A stretch of DNA of 64,000 nucleotides. It comes from Rana temporaria (lineage: Eukaryota > Chordata > Amphibia > Anura > Ranidae). Numbering within the stretch: the stretch's first letter is position 1; each line of letters opens with the position of its first letter. The DNA is taken from the NCBI RefSeq assembly GCF_905171775.1, contig NC_053489.1, positions 155,452,142-155,516,141 of the forward strand. Direction: 5' to 3'. Positions 55,885 to 64,000 of this stretch are shown one piece after another. The notes under the pieces are model-generated. The model was not told where the DNA came from. It ran no database searches and worked only from the letters and a program-made list of their open reading frames with translations. Position numbers and translations under genes: made by a program.

Positions 55885-57548
55885 AAGTATCAAGCTAGTA
55901 GAACCAAAGTCCAATTGATAAAACAGCGCTAGTTATTGGATGAAGTCCAACTCCTCATAAAATAGAAGTCCAGAAAAACAGGTACAATTCTAAGGTGATA
56001 TGTGCTTCTAGGATAGGCTTTGTAGTGCACCCTACACCAATTCCCAGTCTTCACCTCAAAAGTAGGTCACACTTCCCCTCTGGGGTTCACACTCACCAGA
56101 AGGTATATAAATTATAGCCTTGTATATCAATTTCTCTTAGTCAGACTTCCATCATCTCTCCAGGGTCAGCAGGGGTTAATGTCAATCAGGGCACATAAAA
56201 AACAAAGGCACTATATAGTGTGAATGATGAGCGCAAAAAATTAATAAATGGTGCACATAATGAAAAATATATAAATAATTAAATGTGAAGCGTCCAATGT
56301 GAAAAAGATCTCTTATACAAAGAGAAAAACATAGAGGGTTGTCTATTTATATTTGGACGTTTTATTGATTTATTATTTGGGTATCATTCATTAATTATCA
56401 CAGGGATTCACTTATGAATGTATTACCTTGGTGTATTGTTTTTCTCTTTGTATAAGAGATCTTTTTCACATTGGATGCTTCACATTTAATTATTTATATA
56501 TTTTTCATTATGTGCACCATTTATTAATTTTTTGCGCTCATCATTCACCCTATTCATTTTGTTTGTTTGTTGTTATTACAATTTAGATTCGAGCAGCATT
56601 AATTTTTCACTTAAACTTTGTTGTTCAATTTTCCACCCCTCACTTTGGAGTATTGGCTAGCGCTTTAGTTCCCCCCCCTGCATTTGTACTATATAGTGTA
56701 ATCCCGTTTTAATAAATGCCCCCTTGCATACACAGCCCCGCTTCCAATATACGTACAATGTAAACACGTGTAATGAACATTAAAAAGAGAATGAAAATGG
56801 TTCCCCGCTGTCCTCCGAACACAGGGGGCGCGCATGTGCTAGACAGCACTGTGCTGATAAGACCTTTCCTGGTTACAGTCTGGTTGGTGGTGGAACGAAC
56901 TTCTCTTCCTGGTTACGCCTTTGTAGCCACGCTCTGACGCGTGTTGAAGTCGGAAATGATGAAACACGTCAGGGCGTGGCTACAAAGGCGTAACCAGAAA
57001 GAGAAGTGTGTTCCACCACCAACCAGACTGTAACCAGGAAAGGTCTTATCAGCACAGTGCTGTCTAGCACACGCGTGGCCCCTGTGTTCGGAGGACAGCG
57101 GTGAATCCTTTTAATTCTCTTTTTAATGTTCATTACAAGTGTTTACATTGTACGTGTATTGGAAGCAGGGCTGTGTTTGCAAGGGGGCATTTATTAAAAC
57201 GGGATTACAATATATAGTGCCTTTGTTTTTTATGTGCCCTGAATGACATTAACCCCTGCTGACCCTGGAGAGATGATGGAAGTCTGACTAAGAGAAATTG
57301 ATATACAAGGCTATAATTTATATACCTTTTGGTGAGTGTGAACCCCAGAGGGGGAGTGTGACCCACTTTCGAGGTGAAGACTGGGAATTGGTGTAGGGTG
57401 CACTACAAAGCTTATCCTAGAAGCACATATCACCTTAGAACTGTACCTGTTTTTATGGACTTCTATTTTATGAGGAGTTGGACTTCATCCAATAACTTGC
57501 GCTGTTTTATCAATTGGACTTTGGTTCTACTAGCTTTATACTTTGTTT
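55880..57548. repeat. large palindrome of probable PLE-terminal origin
   Basis: The left arm (AACAAAGTATCAAGCTAG at 55881 onward) and right arm (ending CTAGCTTTATACTTTGTT near 57547) are inverted copies centred near 56960. A smaller inverted pair (about 56205-56340 and 56420-56545) lies within the left half. The centre has GCCACGC and GCGTGGC arms round GATGAAACACGTC, a motif often seen at PLE ends. No coding sequence remains. Confidence 0.7.
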
Positions 57549-57579
57549 TAATGTTTTATAAATGTTTTTTTCATTTATT

Positions 57580-59106
57580 TTAACCAGTTAGCAACCGCCC
57601 TATAGACGAAATACGTCTACAAGGCGGTTGCTTAACTCTGGGAGGGCGTCAATGTACGTCCTCCCAGAATCGCGCTCCCGCGTGCCCTGTGGGGCACGCA
57701 CACGGGAATCTCCGTGACCGCCGGGTCCTCCGGACCCGGCTGATCACGGATCACGGTAAATCGCCGCTGATAGCGGCGGTTTACCACGTGATCGCTCCGT
57801 CCAATGACGGAGCAATCACTAGTAAACAAACCGGCGTCATGTGATGACGCCGGTTCCTCTCTCTCCTCTCTGTACCGAACGGTACAGTGTGAGAGAGGAG
57901 AGGGGAGAGAGCGCATGCAGCAGCAGCTGCTGCGGGCTGGATCTGTGACACATGCAGTCACAGATCCAGCCAGCCATCCATCCCTCCCTGTGCAATACTC
58001 TGCAATGCCCCAGCAATACTCTGCAATGCCCCAGCAATACTCTGCAATGCCCAAGCAATACTCTGCAATGCCCCAGCAATACTCTGCAATGCCCAAGCAA
58101 TACTCTGCAATGCCCAAGCAATACTCTGCAATGCCCCAGCAATACTCTGCAATGCCCCAGCAATACTCTGCAATGCCCCAGCAATACTCGGCAATACACT
58201 GCAATGCCCCGGCAATACTCTGCAATGCCCCGTCAATACTCTGCAATGCCCCAGCAATACTCTGCAATGCCCCGGCAATACTCTGCAATGCCCCAGCAAT
58301 ACTCTGCAATGCCCCAGCAATACTCTGCAATGCCCAAGCAATACTCTGCAATGCCCAAGCAATACTCTGCAATGCCCCAGCAATACTCTGCAATGCCCCA
58401 GCAATACTCTGCAATGCCCCAGCAATACTCGGCAATACACTGCAATGCCCCGGCAATACTCTGCAATGCCCCGTCAATACTCTGCAATGCCCCGGCAATA
58501 CTCTGCAATGCCCCGGCAATACTCTGCAATGCCCCAGCAATACTCTGCAATGCCCCAGCAATACTCTGCAATGCCCCAAAATACTCTGCTGCAATACCCC
58601 AAAATACTCTGCTGCAATACCCCAAAATACCCCACAATACTCCGCAATACCCCACAATACTCTGCAATACCCCACAATACCCTGCAACGTTGCCTATGGG
58701 GATTCTTAGGTAGCAAAGTTTGGCGCCATTCCACGAGCGTGTGCAATTTTGAAGGGTGACATGTTGGGTATCTATTTACTCGGCGTAACTTCATCTTCCA
58801 CATTTATGCAAAAGAATGAAGAAAAAATACAAAATTTACTAAATTTGATAACAGAAACAAAGAAAAATTCTTTTTTTTTACAGAATTTTCAGTCTTTTTT
58901 CTCTTATAGCGCAAAAAATAAAAAACCCAACGGTGATTAAATACCACCAAAAGAAAGCTCTATTTGTGTGAAAAAAAGGACGAAAATTTTATTTGGGTAC
59001 AATGTTGTATGACTGAGTAATTGTCATTCAAATTGTGAGAACACCGAAAGCTGAAAATTGGTCTGGTTATTAAGTGGGTTTACGTGCCCAGTGGTCAAGT
59101 GGTTAA
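57580..59106. mobile_element. TTAA-flanked (piggyBac-like) element with internal minisatellite
   Basis: TTAA at 57580-57583 and 59103-59106 flanks CCAGTTAGCAACCGCC at left and the complement CCACTTGACCACTGG at right. The ends are related to those at 28659-29655, and both elements share a CAAAAGAAAGCTCTATTTGT block near the right end (29507 and 58947). Confidence 0.78.
57985..58690. repeat. 20-21-bp minisatellite, about 34 units
   Basis: Unit CAATACTCTGCAATGCCCCAG with CCAAG, CCCGG and CCGTC variants. A block of about 240 bp repeats as a higher-order unit (58190 and 58430 share GGCAATACACTGC). It produces overlapping repeat peptides on both strands; none is a gene. Confidence 0.92.
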
Positions 59107-59290
59107 ACAGCTGCTACTATAGGTAAATTCACTTCATCTTGAGGATTTATCTATCGAGTATTTACTCAATTTATTCACCTTTTAATTCACTGTGTGATAT
59201 TTTCCTACCAGTTGTCACTCATAGACAGTTGATACATATTTTCCTTGGCGCCGGGAAGTGCACTGTGGGCCCCCTTGTTGTGCACCTCAG

Positions 59291-59362
<72 letters not shown>

Positions 59363-60600
59363 CTTCATTATAATAATTCTAATTCTTTTTTTAAGTTTAT
59401 ATTATGACTAATAATTATTAAAAATATATTATTTTTACTTTCTTTAGACACCTGTGTTCTTCAATCTTCCAGTAGTGTTCAAGGTTTTTTCTTTCTTGTA
59501 AATCTACATTGGACCTATAAACTGACCACATTCCATTTTTCATTGAACAAACAAATCATTAATTTAGTAATCCAGCTATATATACTGTATATTAGTCCAT
59601 TCTTGTAATGTCAATTATTAAAATGTATACAATTTTGTATATTAATTTGCAAACCTAAAAAAAAAGTATCACATAGAAGGCAAACATGCTGGTGAATATT
59701 TAACTAGTATTTGTATATTTGTGGCACTATTCCCTTTTGCCTTTTCTTTACATATAGTTCCCACAGAGATTATCTAGCAGAAGACTAATCTTGTTACTAC
59801 TTCTTTTTAATCATTATTCTTCATAGTAAACAGCAGTCCTATAGACTTTAGATTGTATGACAGCCATGTAATACTCTTTAGTAGATATAAAGTAAAGACT
59901 GAGATCTTCATTGTTTTTTTCCTGACTATCTCAAGACATGTCTAAAATGATGCTGCATTATAAAATATAGAACATTTTATATATTATAAATGTCATATTT
60001 ATTTTTTTTGCTTAGGAAACTGGATCTTTTGTTAGTGAGGAAGACTATAAATCCACAGTCAATTTGTGCCTCTATCCAAGCAGAGAAAATTTTAGTTATT
60101 GCACTCTAGGCAATGATTACATTACTGCAGCAGATTGCATAATATTTTATTGTAGTCTGGGAAACTGGAATTTTCTTCTAGATACTGTTTTCTACTGAGT
60201 GTGCTCTCTTTAACAAAGCTAATAGAGGGAATGTATTAATTCTTCTACCTGCTATATACTGAGAGAAAAACCGAAAATGTGTTGAATTCTCTTGCACCAG
60301 AATGACTGAGTATTTTTTTTCTGCTAAGAAATTTTGAAAAAAAGGAAACCTATTAAAATAAAATGTTAATATTTATTGTACAGTATACATAAGTAACATT
60401 CCAAACATTGATCTGACAATATGCAACTCATCTAATCTATGCATCTTTTTTTATACCAGACTTCTTTTGGGATTTAAAGGGTTATTAAACCCCAAAACAA
60501 AAATGTAATATATTTTTTTAGGCTTTTTTTCCCCATTACTTTCACCTGGTGAAACACACTTCCTGTCCTAGGGAATCTTCATTCTGGAAAAAAAAATCAA
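59107..60600. other. no gene seen; (AT)n at 59293-59358
   Basis: AT-rich DNA. A run of about 33 AT dinucleotides occupies 59293-59358. A TTAAAGGG...AAACCCC block near 60475 may be a decayed TTAA element end. Confidence 0.5.
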
Positions 60601-61063
60601 TTAAAGCGGGGGTTCACACAAAAATACATTTTTAACATTACATTCAGCCGAGTTGTCCTAATGACAATCGGCTGTGTTATTTTTTTTTTTTTTCGTACAT
60701 ACCTTATTTCACCGCTGCTTCCGGGTATGTCTTCTCCGGGACTGGGCGTTCCTATCTGATTGACAGGCTTCCGACCGTCGCATTCTACGCGTCACGAGTT
60801 GCCGAAAGAAGCCAAACGTCGGTGAGGCTCTATACGGCGCCTGAGCACCGACGTTCGGGCTTCTTTCGGCAACTCATGACGCGTAGTATGCGACGGTCAG
60901 AAGCCTGTCAATCAGATAGGAACGCCCAGTCCCACAGAAGACAAGCCCGGAAGCGGCGGTGAAAATAAGGTATGTACGAAAAAAAAAACAGCCGATTGTC
61001 ATTAGGACAACTCGGCTGAATGTAATGTTAAAAATAGATTTTTTGGGTGAACCTCCACTTTAA
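60601..61063. mobile_element. palindromic TTAA MITE
   Basis: TTAA (60601-60604, 61060-61063) flanks AGCGGGGGTTCACAC and the complement of GGGTGAACCTCCACT. The 455-bp body is a near-perfect palindrome centred near 60832, for example GAGTTGTCCTAATGACAATC and its inverse. Confidence 0.88.
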
Positions 61064-61569
61064 TGTTAAATACACTACTTGACTGATGAATAAACCTGAG
61101 TGTGTCTCTTCCAGATTAGGAGTTCACAGTGCGCTCCTCTTGTGACCTCTGTGTCCACTGGACACAGCAGATCACTGTTACTGGTAATAGGGTATCATGT
61201 GATCGCTATGATTGGTCAGAGCAATCACATGATAACAATTTAAACAACCTGTCATGAATGGCTTTCCATTCAATCTGCACAGAATATAGATGGCTGCTAT
61301 GTTGCAGTTACGACCTGTGAAATTTCCATATCGGAATGGCAGCCCAGCAGCATTAGCCAGGTACACACTGTGCAGATTGAGGCTGTTTCTGTAAGGGAAT
61401 CTGATCTTATCTATGTTCTGTGTGGGAAGCAAGAGTGCCCAGGCTGTGTGCAGTGTGGAGATGAGAGGAGGAGCTCTGCTGAGTGCTCTGCCACCAGTAA
61501 CCCTGTCCACTTTTCTTCTGACTCTTGTATACTATTAAAACACAAAAGCAGGGGGTGCTCATTAACATG
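61064..61569. other. no gene seen
   Basis: Unique-looking DNA between the TTAA MITE and PLE E3; no supported feature. Confidence 0.45.
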
Positions 61570-61907
61570 AATAAGGATATATATATATATAGTGAAATAT
61601 AAATATTCAAATAATCAAATAATTAGGTGAATTGAATACCAAGTCTGTGCAGTATCTGGCATCATCCCAATTAAGGATGTTTGCCCAGTGATTGAATAAC
61701 ACAAAAAAAAAATATAAAAAAATTGGATCACATGCATGAAAATAAATACATATGCGAAAAGAAATGAATTAATAAAATAGCAAAGTGTCCATAGAAAACT
61801 GGATTGTTAGTGTTTAAATTCCTTGCAATTCGCACTGTGCAAAAAAGAGCTCCACCTCTCACTGCTGAGAACCAGCTGGACCGGAAGATGCTGTGCTTGC
61901 TCACGTA

Positions 61908-61948
61908 CCGCCTCAACGTACGTTTTGTTTATGTCGTCATCAGGAAGC
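61908..61948 (-). ncRNA. hammerhead-like motif, degenerate (E3)
   Basis: On the minus strand CTGATGA (61943-61937) is followed by CGAC, ATAAAC and AAAACGTAC, with TTGAGGCGG beyond. Box 1 is canonical, but stem II is weak and the first base of box 2 (GAAAC) has mutated. Confidence 0.45.
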
Positions 61949-62370
61949 GTACCTAATGCACGCACAAGACCCATTTAAATAGGTCTCATAACAGCGTATA
62001 GTAGGAGTTTTCGGCCAATCACAGCCTCAGTCCCGGTTACCGCGGCAACTTATACACAGCCTCTCGGACAGTGTATGCAAAACTAAACAACATGTTTATA
62101 TAAAAAGTTTGGCGGACAATAAAATATGACAAAAATCAACATGACAGAATGCCCCACCAATTAGAATCCCAACATAACAATATTAATAAAAAACGGATTT
62201 AAAAATATATACATATATATCAAATAATACCCAAAATTACGCATAATGGATAGACATACCATAAATTATGCCATTTAATGTAAATATATCAAAAAATATT
62301 TTAAAAATCTTATATTTAAACATAAAACCCCGATGATCATACCCACATAATTTTCATTTGACCATAACTC

Positions 62371-63060
62371 TCATTCATTGGTCAGGAAACAGTTTAGGTC
62401 GAGCTCTATATTGAGACCCAACGGTCGCATAGTCCTTAATCGATGCAGCCATTGGGTCTCATTCTGTGATATTGCCCTGGTAAGGTGAGTACCTCTCCAA
62501 TGGCTGGTAATTTTATCAATCTCATAAAACGTAAGCGTCCGAGGATCTCTATTATGGAATAAGTCAAAATGCTTGGAAACACTATGATTTGGGTAGCCTT
62601 TAATAATATTTGCTACATGCTCATTGATCCTTACTTTGAGCTCCCTGGTAGCCCTACCCACATATTGAAATGTGCACGGGCATTCCAAAACATATGTGAC
62701 ATACTTGGAATGGCATGTAATAAGTGGCTTGATAGAAAATTGCTGTTTCGTTACATTGGAGCTGAATTTGCTCACTTTCCTCACCTTTCTATTAGTGTTT
62801 TTGCAGGATCTGCAACGAGTGCAGTAATAAAAGCCGGAGCCATCCAAAAACGTTAACGGTCTCTCAGGGGGATCCGGCACATTGCCTGCTATCATATTTC
62901 TAAGGCCAGGGGCATTTCTATAAATAAAGGTCGGTTTGGGAGGTAAAATTTTGGCCAAATCATTGTCTTTCAACAATATGGGCCAAAATTGGTTAAAGAT
63001 TTTTTCAACATTTTTATATTGTCTGTGGTAACCAGACAGGAAAGATAATTCACCCTGACG
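62371..63060 (-). pseudogene. PLE E3 linker and GIY-YIG endonuclease
   Basis: The frame has PPKPTFIYRNA, the Cys cluster YYCTRCRSC and YVTYVLECPC with FQYVGRATREL as GIY and YIG halves, then NETQWLHRL and the end LDLNCFLTNE. It is out of frame with the RT because of a run of ten G near 63061-63070 on the plus strand. Otherwise the domain is well kept. In the intact protein it would be the C-terminus of the RT polypeptide. Confidence 0.85.
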
Positions 63061-63789
63061 GGGGGGGGGCTTGCTCTGGATTCAAGCACAATCTCCCTAT
63101 CCATAGCCAGAACCTCTTCCTTAGTACTTAGCAGTTTGGCTTGGGAGTACCCTTTCGCAATGAACCTATCAGTCAGCATATTGGTTTGCTGTTCAAAGTC
63201 AATAATATCATTGCAATTACGGCGGATATGCATGAACTGTCCTTTTGGGACAGCTCCCAACCATTTGGGATGGTGACAGCTAGTAATCGGCACATACCCA
63301 TTCCGATTCGTAGATTTAAAAAATGTTTTAGTACAGATCTGATTGCCTTTCTTCATAATAGTCAAATCCAGGTAATTGATGGAGGTTAAACTAAATTCAG
63401 CTGTGAAGTTGAGACCATAACTATTAATGTTCATTTGAGATAGAAAAGTTTCCAATGTTGCTTGGGATCCCTCCCACAGCAAAATAATATCATCAATGTA
63501 GCGTTTGTAATACGCCACTGAACTATCCTGTTCCCTAAATATAGTCTCCTCCTCCCATTTATTAAGGACCAAGTTGGCGACGCTGGGGGCATAACGAGCC
63601 CCCATAGCAACCCCTTTGATTTGTTTGTAGAACTTTCCTGGTGCCCAAAAATAGTTGTTTCCCATAGCTTGTATGAGGCCTTTAACTAAAAATAGAATTT
63701 GGGCCTCTGGTATAATAGCTTTTTCACGGAATGCCTCTGTGATCGCCACACTCGCATCGTGTTGTGCTATATTGGTGTACAAAGATTCT
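62970..63789 (-). pseudogene. PLE E3 reverse transcriptase (partial)
   Basis: Starts within motif A at ESLYTNI; the catalytic Asp before it is cut off by the MITE. It continues IKGVAMGARYAPSVAN, then YKRYIDDIILLW with the catalytic DD, then TSCHHPKWLGAVPKGQF and RRNC, as in E2. It runs out of frame after ASPPPVR at the homopolymer near 63065. Confidence 0.85.
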
Positions 63790-64000
63790 GGGCCAGATTC
63801 ACAAAGAGATTTTATGGTGTATCTCCAGATACTCCATCGTATCTCTGACTTACACTGGTCGTATCTATGCGCCTGATTCATAGAATCAGTTACGCATAGA
63901 TATGACTAAGATCCGACAGGTGTAACTGTGTTACACCGTCGGATCTTATCTGCAATTTAAAAATGGCGCGGGGGGCGTTCCCGCTGATTTACGATGAGAA
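63790..64000. mobile_element. Harbinger-type MITE inserted in PLE E3 (partial, runs off window)
   Basis: Begins GGGCCAGATTCACAAAGAG and continues with TATCTCCAGATAC and AGATCCGACAGGTGTAACTG, collinear with 53507-53680. Only the left half lies in the window, so the target duplication cannot be confirmed. Confidence 0.85.

Larger units (their letters stand above)
61570..63789 (-). mobile_element. Penelope-like element E3 (minus strand), interrupted
   Basis: On the minus strand the order is RT from motif A, linker with Cys cluster, GIY-YIG, stop at 62371, then an AT-rich 3' region with a hammerhead-like motif. The upstream part is cut by a MITE at 63790 and lies beyond the window. The protein is closer to E2 than to E1 (both keep ESLYTNI, SCHHP and PKGQF). 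Confidence 0.85.

Noticed and set aside
57985..58690. Regular short repeats that could suggest a CRISPR array
   Set aside because: Units are contiguous with no unique spacers, and the context is a eukaryotic transposable element.
57632..58803. Overlapping long open frames on both strands with periodic peptides
   Set aside because: They come from the 20-21-bp tandem repeat at 57985-58690 inside a TTAA element.

Overview
The window looks like intergenic or intronic DNA from a large, repeat-rich vertebrate genome, most likely an anuran amphibian and plausibly a true frog. This is inferred from the repeat mix: several Penelope-like retroelements (PLEs) with GIY-YIG domains, Tx1/L1-type LINEs, a PIF/Harbinger transposon with related MITEs, hAT and TTAA-flanked elements, and many palindromic MITEs. 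I find no convincing host protein-coding gene, tRNA or rRNA. Nearly every long open frame belongs to a transposable element or is a by-product of a tandem repeat.

Layout. 1-9840: a PLE (E1) with a rearranged structure. Its plus-strand body carries broken ORF1, RT and GIY-YIG. Upstream lie two minus-strand 5'-truncated copies in tandem, so the locus is a >2.6-kb-arm inverted repeat whose left arm runs off the window. 9975-11527: 5'-truncated L1. 12665-13083: palindromic MITE. 15970-22526: a complete PLE (E2) with 1.27-kb direct pseudo-LTRs, a 9-bp target-site duplication, an intact ORF1 (331 aa) and an intact RT/GIY-YIG ORF2 (799 aa). About 23190-31473: one minus-strand L1 broken up by at least six later insertions. 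31474-34151: a large palindromic hAT-like element, itself hit by a MITE. 34160-39190: a third PLE relic (E4) with inverted termini, a 2.2-kb G-rich minisatellite and a MITE. 39905-43393: MITEs and fragments.

44530-48826: a nearly intact PIF/Harbinger transposon with TAT duplications, a DDE transposase containing an intron and one frameshift, and a divergently transcribed SANT/Myb-like partner. 49195-49950: hAT MITE. 51948-54219: two more MITEs. 55880-57548: a large palindrome. 57584-59102: TTAA-flanked element with an internal minisatellite. 60605-61059: palindromic TTAA MITE. 61570-63789: minus-strand PLE (E3), whose RT is interrupted by a Harbinger-type MITE that runs off the right end.

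The most interesting biology is in the PLEs. The termini of E1, E2, E3 and E4 contain recognisable hammerhead-ribozyme cores. The E2 pseudo-LTRs carry tandem YY1/ETS-type promoter motifs. E1 and E2, though strongly diverged, share a conserved ORF1 upstream of the RT. It has an ungapped W/I/Y/P/W/C motif, a second K-rich Y-W motif and a low-complexity tail, which suggests a PLE-encoded accessory or RNP protein. All calls come from reading the sequence by eye; no database search was run.
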